Source: Porphyromonas macacae DSM 20710 = JCM 13914
GTDB lineage: Bacteria; Bacteroidota; Bacteroidia; Bacteroidales; Porphyromonadaceae
Assembly: GCF_000379945.1 (NCBI RefSeq)
Contig: NZ_KB904149.1
Span: forward strand, 44,765-108,764
DNA: 64,000 nt
Reading direction: 5' to 3'
Shown: piece after piece, positions 1 to 8,753 of the stretch
Numbering within the stretch: the first letter of the stretch is position 1
Layout of the letters: each line of letters begins with the position of its first letter
Translations under genes and position numbers: made by a program
The notes under the pieces: generated by a model
What the model was told of the DNA's origin: nothing
Seen by the model: the letters and a program-made list of their open reading frames with translations, nothing else
Databases searched by the model: none

Positions 1-282
1 TTCCTCTGGAATAGCATAGGCAAAAAAACCTCCGGAAACTATCTGTACAATATTTATGGTATCATTGATTTTTCCGGTAAAAGTGAATGCATTGTCTTTA
101 ACTTTAACGCTATCCATCAGAGTAAAAGACAAATCATACAAATAAACATATTCGCCTTCCGCCTCAGCAACTTCGGGGATGGTTCCGCTGATCATATATG
201 TCTTATCCTGTTTTGCACAGGAAGCAATAATTCCGGCTAAGACAAAAAGCCAAACAATAACTTTCTTATTCATATTTTTCAT
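1..282 (-). CDS. Lipoprotein with DUF4369-like N-terminal domain (3' part outside window)
   Basis: The reading frame is open from the start at 282 to the window edge (94 codons), so only the N-terminal part is seen. ATG codons at 282 and 273 are both possible. It opens with a lysine-rich n-region, a hydrophobic stretch and a lipobox ending I-A-S-C at about residue 22, so it should be a lipid-anchored envelope protein. The following residues (a short YMISGTIPE strand, then YLYD and SFTLMDSV segments) resemble the DUF4369 domain that precedes thioredoxin-like (TlpA/AhpC type) domains in Bacteroidetes. The thioredoxin part, if present, lies outside the window, so function is not established. Confidence 0.75.
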   Translation of the reverse strand, partial: MKNMNKKVIVWLFVLAGIIASCAKQDKTYMISGTIPEVAEAEGEYVYLYDLSFTLMDSVKVKDNAFTFTGKINDTINIVQIVSGGFFAYAIPEE

Positions 283-427
283 TTATTACAGTTATTTTTA
301 TTTTACAGCTAACTGAACTCTTTTGTTCAGAAAAGTGGCTTTTTCTGAAAAGAAAAGCGAACCATCCGGAATTAAGTAAAGAAATTCCGAATAGCTCGCC
401 AAAAGAATTGCTTTTACTATTATAATA

Positions 428-1906
428 TCAATATGCACGAGCGAACAGCACTCTTTGCCGGGAAGGTTTACCCGTAACCATACATACGCCGGGAGTCTGA
501 TCTCCATTAAGGGGAATACAGCGAATGGTCGCCTTGGTTTCATTTTTTATCAGAGCCTCCGTTTCGGCCGTACCATCCCAATGTGCCAGAATAAAACCGC
601 CTTCCTCGATTTTTTCCTTAAATTCATCATAAGTATCCACCGTCACGGTATGGGCTTCGCGGTAATCGAAAGCTTTCTTAAAAATATTCTCCTGAATATC
701 GTTCAAAAGAGTCTCTATATGTGCATCTATCCCTTCCAGCGGCATGGTTTCTTTGGTCAGCGTATCACGACGGGCTACTTCGATGGTACCGTTTTCCAAA
801 TCACGTCCTCCCATAGCCAGTCGAACAGGAACCCCCTTCAACTCATACTCCGCAAACTTCCAACCCGGCTTGCGGTTATCTGCATCATCGTACTTAACAC
901 TGATACCCCGGGCTTTCAATTTAGCCATAATCTCTTTGACCTTTGCCGAAATTTGATCCAACTGTTCCTGAGAACGGTAAATAGGCACAATGACAACTTG
1001 AAAAGGAGCCAGTTTCGGTGGCAACACCAAACCGTTATCATCCGAGTGGCTCATGATCAAAGCCCCCATTAAACGGGTCGAAACCCCCCAGGACGTTGCC
1101 CAAACCAACTCACGCTCTCCTTCCTTATTCGTAAAAGTAACATCGAACGCTTTAGCAAAATTTTGCCCCAGGAAGTGAGAAGTTCCGCTCTGCAAAGCCT
1201 TACCGTCCTGCATCAAAGCCTCTATCGTATAAGTATCCACAGCTCCGGCAAAACGTTCACTGGCGGTTTTTACTCCTTTGGTTACCGGCATAGCCATATA
1301 TTTTTCGGCAAAAGTGGCATATACCTCGAGCATCTGACGTGCCTCGGCCACAGCCTCCTCACAAGTGGCATGAGCCGTGTGTCCTTCCTGCCATAAGAAC
1401 TCGGCCGTACGCAAAAACAATCGAGTACGCATTTCCCAACGAACCACATTAGCCCATTGATTTACCAGAATAGGCAGGTCACGATGGCTCTGTATCCAGT
1501 TTTTATAAGTATTCCAAATAATCGTTTCCGACGTAGGGCGGACAATAAGTTCTTCTTCCAATCTGGCTTCGGGATCAACGACAACACCACCCTCCGGATT
1601 TGTTTTCAAACGATAGTGAGTAACCACGGCACACTCTTTGGCAAAACCCTCCACATGATCGGCTTCCCTGCTCAAAAAACTTTTGGGAATAAACAGCGGG
1701 AAATAGGCATTCATATGACCGGTTTCCTTGAACATATCGTCCAAGATTCGTTGCATCTTCTCCCAGATAGCATAGCCGTAAGGTTTTATAACCATGCAAC
1801 CTCTCACTGCCGAACTTTCGGCCAAATCTGCTTTAATCACCAAATCCTGATACCACTGCGAATAACTCTCACTGCGAGGTGTCAGCTCTTTCAGTTCCTT
1901 TGCCAT
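428..1906 (-). CDS. proS: Proline--tRNA ligase, archaeal/eukaryal type (class II)
   Basis: It charges tRNA(Pro) with proline in the cytoplasm. The 492-residue length and the absence of the large bacterial insertion domain fit the archaeal/eukaryal-type ProRS commonly found in Bacteroidetes. Visible class II signatures are motif 1 around residues 38-75, RPTSE at 123-127, and the motif 2 region with [15 protein letters not shown] near 156-170 followed by the GHTAHA loop. The chain ends in a C-terminal tyrosine (ARAY), typical of this ProRS type. It stands as a single gene on the minus strand, with a TAnnTTTG promoter box about 40 bp upstream of the ATG. Confidence 0.97.
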   Translation of the reverse strand: MAKELKELTPRSESYSQWYQDLVIKADLAESSAVRGCMVIKPYGYAIWEKMQRILDDMFKETGHMNAYFPLFIPKSFLSREADHVEGFAKECAVVTHYRLKTNPEGGVVVDPEARLEEELIVRPTSETIIWNTYKNWIQSHRDLPILVNQWANVVRWEMRTRLFLRTAEFLWQEGHTAHATCEEAVAEARQMLEVYATFAEKYMAMPVTKGVKTASERFAGAVDTYTIEALMQDGKALQSGTSHFLGQNFAKAFDVTFTNKEGERELVWATSWGVSTRLMGALIMSHSDDNGLVLPPKLAPFQVVIVPIYRSQEQLDQISAKVKEIMAKLKARGISVKYDDADNRKPGWKFAEYELKGVPVRLAMGGRDLENGTIEVARRDTLTKETMPLEGIDAHIETLLNDIQENIFKKAFDYREAHTVTVDTYDEFKEKIEEGGFILAHWDGTAETEALIKNETKATIRCIPLNGDQTPGVCMVTGKPSRQRVLFARAY

Positions 1907-1946
1907 TATGATTGAAATAAATTATAAACATTTTTAATTGCGAGCA

Positions 1947-1954
1947 CAAAGTTA
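1947..1954 (-). promoter_or_regulatory. proS: Bacteroidetes -7 box upstream of proS
   Basis: Read on the minus strand the sequence is TAACTTTG, matching the TAnnTTTG -7 element used by the Bacteroidetes primary sigma factor. It lies 41 bp before the proS start. No convincing -33 element at the usual distance was identified. Confidence 0.5.
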
Positions 1955-1994
1955 CAATAAAAGCATACAAAAGAGTTATGCTTACTGTGATCTT

Positions 1995-3422
1995 TTAGAA
2001 AAAGGCCGTCAAAGCCAAACCGATACCCAAATAATCAAAAGGTTGCGACTCTTCAAAATAAGGTGGAAAATCATCTTCTGGATCTATAAATAACTCATCG
2101 ACTTGAAATCCGATAGTCGGCCTCGAATAGTTATAATTGGTATAGAATGTAAATCCGAGTTCGCTGTTAACCTTATAAGTAATCGAGGTTCCCAAGCCTC
2201 CTCTCCACGCCGTACGGGGCGTATATTCGATGATGTCTACAATCTTTCCGAGCACCGGGTCAGGAGGAATAAGTTCAAAAGAAACTTTTCCCTTCGCCCC
2301 AAAAGCCAATCCTAATTGAGCTTTGGCCATCAATAACCATTTATCAGAGAATGTATAACCGAACTGAGGACCTACCGACACATTCATGGTTCCGATGGAT
2401 TCCATCAATAACTTTGCGTTGCCCAGGCTCGGATCATCGTCATCCAATAAGAAGGGAAGCGACGGATTAATGGAAAAACTCGTAAAAGAGATTTCCGCCC
2501 CTATCCCCCAACGTTTATTAAAAAACCATGCACTCTCAAGTCCCCCCTCAAACCCTAACCGGGAACGGGAAGACTCATCTTCCAGAAAGCCGGCCATATT
2601 ATGCGTCGGAGTGGCATTTCCCAATTTCACGGAAAGAAAAGACGGATTGCCATTACTTCTGAATTTTGACAAAAGCCCGAGATTATCACCTTTATTCTTG
2701 TAAATTTTATCGATAAAAAAGTACCCCAATTGCGTAGACAGGATACCGATACCGGCCCCTCCCAACAAGTCCGAAACCCAGTGTCTGTTATTCAAACTTC
2801 GTCCGAGGGCTGTAAACATAGCTCCGGAATAACCCAATATACTGTATCTCGGATTGACAGGGCCATACTCCTTGTGCATAAAAGTAGCATTGGTAAAAGC
2901 CATGGCCGTATGCCCGGAAGGAAAAGAATTACATGCAGATCCATCCGGCCGTTCTACCATAAAAGTATATTTCATGGTGTTAACCAGAATAGCCATAATA
3001 CCCAAACTCGCTGCATGCGAAAAAAAAGCTCGAGGCAAATTATTCCGTCCCTTGACTCCACTCATATTCAAAGCATAAGTGGCTACAGCCGGGGCATATT
3101 GAATATAATCATCGAACCGGTTGCGAAATCCGGGGACATATCGATTTCGTATTTCCCGAATACTTTTTCGCTCACCCCATGTTGCAGCTGCAGCCGTAAA
3201 AAATAAACCGGGAACAAAACCGACCTTGGTAAACTCGTGGTGAAAGATGTTTTGCCTGCTCCGCGGTATCTTCAGAAAAAGACTGTCCTTAAATATCGGA
3301 GCAGGACAATTCACACTGTCTACAGCTAAAATCGCAGGAGTAATTATTTCCTGTGAAAACACCCGGGTCTGAAAAAGAACACAGAGAAAGGAAATAAAAC
3401 CTTTAACAATCAGATTTCTCAT
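1995..3422 (-). CDS. PAP2-family phosphatase with C-terminal outer-membrane barrel-like region
   Basis: A signal peptide (about residues 1-24, ending VFSQ) leads into a PAP2 acid phosphatase domain. All three family motifs are visible: KYTFMVERP at 151-159, PSGH at 168-171, and GRSLNNRHWVSDLL at 207-220 with its histidine and aspartate. PAP2 enzymes dephosphorylate lipid phosphates such as undecaprenyl pyrophosphate, phosphatidylglycerophosphate or lipid A. From about residue 250 to the end (475) the sequence changes to alternating aromatic/polar strands with repeated glycines and ends in a hydrophobic Phe-Phe, as in outer-membrane beta-barrels. This suggests a barrel-anchored phosphatase, but the substrate is unknown. 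The family and active site are secure; the barrel is an inference from the strand pattern. Confidence 0.88.
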   Translation of the reverse strand: MRNLIVKGFISFLCVLFQTRVFSQEIITPAILAVDSVNCPAPIFKDSLFLKIPRSRQNIFHHEFTKVGFVPGLFFTAAAATWGERKSIREIRNRYVPGFRNRFDDYIQYAPAVATYALNMSGVKGRNNLPRAFFSHAASLGIMAILVNTMKYTFMVERPDGSACNSFPSGHTAMAFTNATFMHKEYGPVNPRYSILGYSGAMFTALGRSLNNRHWVSDLLGGAGIGILSTQLGYFFIDKIYKNKGDNLGLLSKFRSNGNPSFLSVKLGNATPTHNMAGFLEDESSRSRLGFEGGLESAWFFNKRWGIGAEISFTSFSINPSLPFLLDDDDPSLGNAKLLMESIGTMNVSVGPQFGYTFSDKWLLMAKAQLGLAFGAKGKVSFELIPPDPVLGKIVDIIEYTPRTAWRGGLGTSITYKVNSELGFTFYTNYNYSRPTIGFQVDELFIDPEDDFPPYFEESQPFDYLGIGLALTAFF

Positions 3423-3865
3423 ACCATAATATAAAACAACGAAGTAAAGCCTGTTTTTTTGAAGACTTTACTGCCAAAAATCTCTCTTTTGCAAAGGACA
3501 TGATAAATCTGAGCATTCAACATAATAAAATAAAAACAGCTTTGGTAAAACAAATAATACTTTGAGTGCCACTGAAAATGCCCCATACAAAAACCGAATT
3601 AAAGAACAAACTTTGTTATTTTTTTCAAAATATACAAACCTGTTAGTAAACAAGAACTACAAAACCTCTATAATCAATCTCAAAGAACAACCCCCAAACA
3701 AGCCAATATCTCCAAAGACATAAAATAATTATATCGTATCGAAAAAATCCTTTGTTGCCCCCGAAGAGGAGCGACCTCGAATCGCTTCCGGATCGTACCG
3801 CAAAATGAATGCCTCAAAGAGAAGGCATTCGGCCGGTGTAAACCCAAAGTCGTCTTAAAACAAAA
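3423..3865. other. Gene-poor spacer at island edge
   Basis: No credible coding region was found; the short open frames here lack start context and composition. The only structure noted is a perfect 8-bp stem hairpin at 3807-3830 (GAATGCCT/AGGCATTC). The 92-bp tandem repeat follows immediately. Confidence 0.4.
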
Positions 3866-4049
3866 AGTGTGTCAACCTGAAATGGTTTTTAGAAAAAACA
3901 GTGTAAATTTAATCTCGAACTTGACCGCCCCGGGTGTCAACTTTTTCAGTACACGTTAGTGTGTCAACCTGAAATGGATTTTAGAAAAAACAGTGTAAAT
4001 TTAATCGCGAACTTAACCGCCTCGAGTGTCAACTTTTTTCAGTACACGT
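3866..4049. repeat. Two tandem copies of a ~92-bp imperfect direct repeat
   Basis: Unit 1 is 3866-3957 and unit 2 is 3958-4049. They differ at only a few positions (for example CTCGAACTTGACC against CGCGAACTTAACC, plus one extra T in unit 2). Each unit contains the octamer GTGTCAAC twice, at 3869, 3934, 3961 and 4026, so the motif recurs at 65, 27 and 65 bp spacing. Multiple short subterminal repeats of this kind occur at the ends of some insertion sequences (for example IS21 family), but no transposase is adjacent and the identity is not established. Confidence 0.8.
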
Positions 4050-4059
4050 CAAGTTTAGT

Positions 4060-4086
4060 CACCTGAGTAACTTCCTTAGGTGTTTT
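4060..4086 (+). terminator. Terminator-like hairpin before the small-peptide gene
   Basis: CACCTGAG and CTTAGGTG form an 8-bp stem (one G-T pair) with a 7-nt loop, followed by TTTT. It lies 23 bp before the ATG at 4109. It could end transcription entering from the repeats or act as an attenuator; the sequence cannot distinguish these. Confidence 0.4.
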
Positions 4087-4108
4087 ATTAATTTAATATT
4101 TAAAAATT

Positions 4109-4371
4109 ATGAAAAAGTTGTTTTAACCGCAATGGCATTAATGTGCCTACCAGTTTTCTCTTTGGCTGAAAAAATAGCTGAAGCTCCTATGAGTTTTCCT
4201 GTACCTATTGAAGTGACAGTTGAAGAGATGGTTGCAAATCCAAAAGTAGATCCGTACATACAGATGTACTGTGTATGGACTACTTGTACAGGTACAATAT
4301 GCGATGAGAAATTCTCTGATGATAAAGTCGCAATAGATTTTATTGATAAATTTGATCATTGTTATGATTAA
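4109..4371 (+). CDS. Small secreted four-cysteine peptide, start region broken by a one-base deletion
   Basis: The ATG at 4109 runs into a stop after five codons. If the A-run at 4112-4116 had one more A, the ATG would read straight into the long frame as MKKVVLTAMALMCLPVFSLA, a textbook signal peptide. The frame then continues to the stop at 4369-4371. As the sequence stands, the first usable in-frame ATG is 4132, which gives 79 residues without the positive n-region. In that numbering the predicted mature part has cysteines at 47, 52, 57 and 77 (C-x4-C-x4-C then a C-terminal HCYD), suggesting disulfides in the periplasm or outside. The stop lies 10 bp before the GLPGLI gene start, so they are probably co-transcribed. 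I do not recognise the family. The lesion could be real, phase-variable or a sequencing error. Confidence 0.6.
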
Positions 4372-4381
4372 CTTTTTAGAA

Positions 4382-5203
4382 ATGAAAGTAAAAATTTCGA
4401 TCATAATTTGCATTCTCCTTTTGTTTTGCGCTCAATCAAATGCTCAGTCATATAGAGCTATGTACGAGGGAGAAGAGGTAAATTTATATGATGGAGAGGT
4501 CATTCGTGACCTCTTCATCCTCGATATCTCGAAGAGTGGAAAAAGTCTATTTCAAAGCTATTACTCCGTAAAAAGAGATTCAATCAGAGATGTCGAAATC
4601 AAACGTGGCATAGATCGCTATGAAATTTTAGCTCAAATGCGAAATGTACAACCCGGAACAAAGAACAAAGTCTTTTTCGACCCTCAAAAAAAGAGTTTCA
4701 CAGAAATTGACCACGGAGGAATAGATTATTTCAAAACCTCAGAACAGATTAAGGAACGCAGTTATACATTCGCAGACTCAACAAAAGTGGTGGCAGGATA
4801 TTTTTCGAATGCAGCAATAGTTTCTCTTTATGGTCGGGAATGGGTTGTTTATTACACCACGGAGATCTCAATGCCATACGGTCCATGGAAAATCAATGGT
4901 TTACCGGGATTGGTGACCGAAGCATACACAACAGATGGTGCATATAGATTTACACTTACCGGATTTGAGAAGATGGCTGAAAGCAGAGTTATTGAGGTTC
5001 CGTTCAAGATGAACAATCAACCCGTACTTGAAGTGAGCCACAAGGAAATGCTTTGGATAAGAAAACTTTGTGCGTGTAAGGATCCAAGACCAATACTGAA
5101 GAAGTACTCAAAGGGTGCTGACATGAGTCAAATGTACCACGACAAAATAGATAAGAGATACCGTGAGCTGGCAAAACGATACCAGTACATAGAGAAAGAG
5201 TAA
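4382..5203 (+). CDS. GLPGLI (Porph_ging) family secreted protein
   Basis: From the ATG at 4382 this gives 273 residues with a signal peptide (MKVKISIIICILLLF to about residue 22). An upstream TTG extension exists but would bury the signal peptide. The family hallmark GPWKINGLPGL appears at about 167-177. GLPGLI proteins are found in Bacteroidetes, often beside TonB-receptor-like barrels; their biochemical role is not known to me. Here the gene is sandwiched between a small cysteine peptide and an outer-membrane receptor, with one base separating its stop from the receptor start, so the three probably form an operon. A periplasmic role in handling or exporting the peptide is conjecture. Confidence 0.85.
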   Translation: MKVKISIIICILLLFCAQSNAQSYRAMYEGEEVNLYDGEVIRDLFILDISKSGKSLFQSYYSVKRDSIRDVEIKRGIDRYEILAQMRNVQPGTKNKVFFDPQKKSFTEIDHGGIDYFKTSEQIKERSYTFADSTKVVAGYFSNAAIVSLYGREWVVYYTTEISMPYGPWKINGLPGLVTEAYTTDGAYRFTLTGFEKMAESRVIEVPFKMNNQPVLEVSHKEMLWIRKLCACKDPRPILKKYSKGADMSQMYHDKIDKRYRELAKRYQYIEKE

Positions 5204-5204
5204 A

Positions 5205-7823
5205 ATGAAAAGGTGCTGCCTCATAGTTTTGTCTTTACTCTTATTTTCACTAACCAATCTATCGTCACATGCTCAGATGGTGATAGCGGGGGAGGTCGTA
5301 CAAAAGAATGGAACTGAAAAAGTCGCCGGTGCTATCCTTTACCTGATAGATGCCAAAAGCAATAAGTCTATCAGTATCGCTCAGAGCGAAGATGACGGCA
5401 GTTTTGTATTCAAGAGCTCTAAACAACCGGAACAAGATCAGGAGTTGGTGCTCAGGGCTATCCTCTTGGGTTACAAGCCTCTCAAACAAGTTGTAAAGTA
5501 TTCGAATGGGATGGTACTCAGGCTTGAAATGGAGGCTACCTCCTTTGAACTCAGAGAAGTGAAGATAAAAGCTCCGGCAATCAGAGAGTTGGGTGATACA
5601 GTCATTTATCGAACCTCCGCCTTTGCCCAAAAGCAGGATATGACCTTAGCGCAGGTACTTGAAAGAATGCCGGGATTGGAGATTGGAAATGGAGGCCTGA
5701 TAAAATATGAGGGTAAACCGATCAATAAGTTCTACATAGAACAGATGGACTTGCTCGGGCGAAGGTATAGTATGGCAAGCAACTCTCTCAGACCTGAGGA
5801 TGTGGCTGCAGTGGAGATTTATCGCAACCACGAACCTCTCAGAATGCTGGAGGATCAGTCACTATCAGACAGGGCAGCACTCAATATCAAACTAACGAAG
5901 AGAGCCAAAGGAAGAATACTTGCGTGGGCGTGGCTATCAGCAGGTGTTGGAGAGGATCCGTTTCTATACGACTTAAATGGACGAATAATGAGGTTTAACT
6001 CCACGTCTCAGGGCCTTTACTTAATTAAAGCCAATGACACAGGCAAAGACGTGATTGAAGAGATACGTGCTCACGAACTGTCTATGAGTAGAAAGCTGGT
6101 CTTTTCGATGAGTGATTACGCCTCTCCCGACTTTTACCAAAGTATGGGCGAAGCACTTAAGGGATCGCCAATAGGCAAACGACAGAGATTTAATCACTCC
6201 TGTGTACTTTCGGGAAATCAGCTGCTCAAACTTGGAGACCACCGGTTTCTACGTATCAATGCTCTCTATAGTGATGAAAGATTTAACTCCTCTAAACAGG
6301 AGACAATCGACTATACGCTACCCGATGGTCACTCGCATACCCTAACCGGCGAACAAGACTATGAATCAAGAGAGAGGCGAATGGTGATAGAGGGTGACTA
6401 CGAACACAACGGTGACAGGTCCTACTTTGACAATAAGACCAAGTTAGAATACAAGTCCGGCAACAGTATAGATCAGCTGAGACAGGATCATGCAGCATAC
6501 GAGCAAAAGTTGTCACTCCCCTACCTAAAGATTGAAAATAGCACCACGTATCTCTTCAGACTGGGTAAAAGATTGATAAAGTTGGATAATAAAGCTAAAT
6601 ATCTATCTCGCAATCAAACTATAAACACATCCTTTCATAGAAATCAATCGATCAAGAGCAGTCTTTTGGACAACAGTCTGCTTCTTGGTGCTAACCGGGT
6701 CCTGGGGAAACACCAATTAGACAACACATTACAGTGGGACTTACAATATCACAACATAGGAGTAGAGAGTTCATGGTTGTTGCAGAAACCGGAACAGCTT
6801 TCTGAGTATCTCTCCAATAGTATTCGCTGGAGTCCTCAGTACAATTGGAAGATCGGGAACTGGTATCTGATGGCAGAGCTACCTGTTACTTACTATGCCT
6901 ATAAATATCAACATAAAAATGAGAATTTCGTAAAGGCAGAGCTATATCTGAGGGGCAGCAAGTATTGGGCTAATAACCTGAAAGCGGATGGATCATACCG
7001 CTTCTATCACCATATTTCAGGAGCATCAAGCCAACTTCCGGGACTCAAAATAATTGACTCCCGGAGACTTACCGAGCTACTTCCAAACCCATATCAAGGA
7101 AATACTCATACAGGCACACTAAATCTATCATATACGGTACCGACGAGTGGCACAGCAATCAATGCAAGCACAACCTTATCAAATAGCAAAAGGGCATATA
7201 CTTCATCCTCCGAACTACAGGATGGCTATATAGTATTCAAGCAAATAGAGCGTCCTTCGATTTCAACAAGGTGGAGTAATAGCATTCGAGTATCACAAAC
7301 ATTCTGGCAAGGTAAGTTGGATGCCTCAATAAAAGGGTTATATAATCGAAGCCGGTCAGAAACTTATATTCAGAAAGAAGAAATTGATTTGATTTCCCAC
7401 AATTACTCGGTATGGACAGATCTATCTTTACGCATCACACCGGATATCAAATTAGACTATTCAGGTTCGCTAATGGAGAATCGATCCAATAGTACTGAGG
7501 GCAGGACGCTGATACTTCCTAAGTTGCTTATGCAAAAACATAAGGGCACACTACTCGTATGGCTCTCTAACAAATGGTCAGCTACTGCTACTGCCGAACA
7601 TCACCATACTTCAGAAAAAAAGAGAGGCAGCTCTTCCAATGTTACCTTCCTCGACTTGGGATTCAAATACCACGGAAAAAAGGTGGGTATAGACCTGCTG
7701 GTATCAAATATCACCAATCAGATGAATTATGAAGCGATTACGATAAACGAGCCTCATACATCTATAGTCACCACACCGCTACGCCCTTTTGAAGTGTTGC
7801 TCACCTTTACCTTAAAGCAGTGA
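5205..7823 (+). CDS. TonB-receptor-like outer-membrane protein with carboxypeptidase-regulatory-like domain
   Basis: The 872-residue protein has a signal peptide (about 1-24, ending SHAQ), then a carboxypeptidase-D-regulatory-like beta-sandwich (about 28-115, starting VIAGEVV) typical of Bacteroidetes receptors. A plug-like region follows at about 120-230, with RELGDTVIYRTSAF, VLERMPGLEI and a PEDVAAVEIYRNHEP segment. The rest is strand-rich with many aromatics, consistent with a TonB-dependent beta-barrel, and ends near a terminal LTFTLKQ strand. It should sit in the outer membrane and import or possibly export a ligand. It follows the GLPGLI gene by one base, implying translational coupling. 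No SusD partner is present, so it is not a classical glycan-uptake pair. Confidence 0.85.
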   Translation: MKRCCLIVLSLLLFSLTNLSSHAQMVIAGEVVQKNGTEKVAGAILYLIDAKSNKSISIAQSEDDGSFVFKSSKQPEQDQELVLRAILLGYKPLKQVVKYSNGMVLRLEMEATSFELREVKIKAPAIRELGDTVIYRTSAFAQKQDMTLAQVLERMPGLEIGNGGLIKYEGKPINKFYIEQMDLLGRRYSMASNSLRPEDVAAVEIYRNHEPLRMLEDQSLSDRAALNIKLTKRAKGRILAWAWLSAGVGEDPFLYDLNGRIMRFNSTSQGLYLIKANDTGKDVIEEIRAHELSMSRKLVFSMSDYASPDFYQSMGEALKGSPIGKRQRFNHSCVLSGNQLLKLGDHRFLRINALYSDERFNSSKQETIDYTLPDGHSHTLTGEQDYESRERRMVIEGDYEHNGDRSYFDNKTKLEYKSGNSIDQLRQDHAAYEQKLSLPYLKIENSTTYLFRLGKRLIKLDNKAKYLSRNQTINTSFHRNQSIKSSLLDNSLLLGANRVLGKHQLDNTLQWDLQYHNIGVESSWLLQKPEQLSEYLSNSIRWSPQYNWKIGNWYLMAELPVTYYAYKYQHKNENFVKAELYLRGSKYWANNLKADGSYRFYHHISGASSQLPGLKIIDSRRLTELLPNPYQGNTHTGTLNLSYTVPTSGTAINASTTLSNSKRAYTSSSELQDGYIVFKQIERPSISTRWSNSIRVSQTFWQGKLDASIKGLYNRSRSETYIQKEEIDLISHNYSVWTDLSLRITPDIKLDYSGSLMENRSNSTEGRTLILPKLLMQKHKGTLLVWLSNKWSATATAEHHHTSEKKRGSSSNVTFLDLGFKYHGKKVGIDLLVSNITNQMNYEAITINEPHTSIVTTPLRPFEVLLTFTLKQ

Positions 7824-7837
7824 AAACAATAACGGAA

Positions 7838-8072
7838 TTATTTATGGATCTGTATTGCAGAAGATCTTGAAGCAATGGCATATAATCTCAAATTTATGCC
7901 TAACCCTGTTATATCCACAAGCATCGGATAAGCAGGGAAAGCTTCTTGAAGATAAATCAATTTCATCCTGAAAGGGATAATGAGGAAGTATAACTTTCGA
8001 CATTTTATTTGTCCAAGAACGAAAAACAGAACTAAAAGGGAAAGGCATAGCACACAGAATTGTGCAACAGCC
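7838..8072 (+). mobile_element. Possible 3' remnant of an insertion sequence (IS5-like)
   Basis: In one plus frame a short stretch reads AEDLEAMAYNLKFMP before stops, resembling the C-terminal tail of some DDE transposases, where an (A/L)AYNLKR-type helix occurs. About 130 bp further the sequence TTGTGCAACAGCC at 8060-8072 resembles the outer end (GGCTGTTGCACAA reversed) of IS5-type elements. The frame is broken and no 5' half is present. This is a weak call based on recall of family patterns. Confidence 0.3.
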
Positions 8073-8144
8073 TAAAAAAGCATCAATCAAGCTATTTGTA
8101 AGAACATAAATACAAAAAAATAAAGCTCTGACGAACGAGACTTA

Positions 8145-8418
8145 CAGTGCAACTGCATCAAAATAGAGAGTTATCTTTTGGTTATGGATATACAAGATTA
8201 TTTTTCTAAGGTAGAAGACCCACGGGTAGTGGGTCGTTGTAAGCATAAGTTAAGCGATATTTTAGTAATTGCACCGGCGAGTTATCTGTGTGGGGGGCGA
8301 GGATTATGAGTCGATGCGCAATACAAAGACAAGCGATCCTTACGGAAGAGGTTATTCAAAGCCGCATTGAATATGGACTACCTCAAAAAGCTGCTAAAGA
8401 TTTGATGCGGTTGCCCTG
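8145..8418 (+). mobile_element. Internally deleted ISAs1-family element, copy A (MITE-like)
   Basis: The 274-bp unit is bounded by inverted ends: CAGTGCAACTGCATCA at 8145-8160 and TGATGCGGTTGCCCTG at 8403-8418. Inside, an ATG at 8184 opens MDIQDYFSKVEDPRVVGRC..., the start of an ISAs1-family transposase (the DDE_Tnp_1-associated N-terminal domain). It frameshifts at LCGG and is joined directly to what looks like the transposase C-terminus. The catalytic core is deleted, so the element cannot move by itself. No 8-bp target duplication was seen (GAGACTTA against TACAAAAC). A second copy lies inverted at 10042-10305. Confidence 0.7.
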
Positions 8419-8753
8419 TACAAAACACATTGGGATATTTGGAACATTCGTTTTTTTTCTACCTTTGGAATCGATGAGTATATTACGAAGACGTGCATAT
8501 ATTGCAAGTAGAGATTCGCCATCTTTAGTTTTTACAAGTGCAATGTGATTTGTAGTTTTGTTGAATTATTTTATTAGAATTAAGGCGTTAAAAGATTTCA
8601 ATATCCACGTTGACACACAATAAGCATAGTGTCAAAAATGGGATGTTTAAGTCTTGCAACTGGCTTTAAGTGCAAGGTTTGTTTCGTAAAAAATAAAAAG
8701 CGTAATCCTGAAAAGCTTTGAAAGAGTAGGGAAAATAAAAAAAACGTATTTTT
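8419..8753. other. AT-rich spacer inside the inverted-element segment
   Basis: No supported gene was found. A short inverted motif TTGACAC/GTGTCAA lies at 8610-8635. Its left part, GTTGACAC at 8609-8616, is the reverse complement of the octamer repeated four times at 3869-4033. A short minus-strand frame over 8666-8950 appears to be the shadow of the peptide frame below. Confidence 0.3.
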
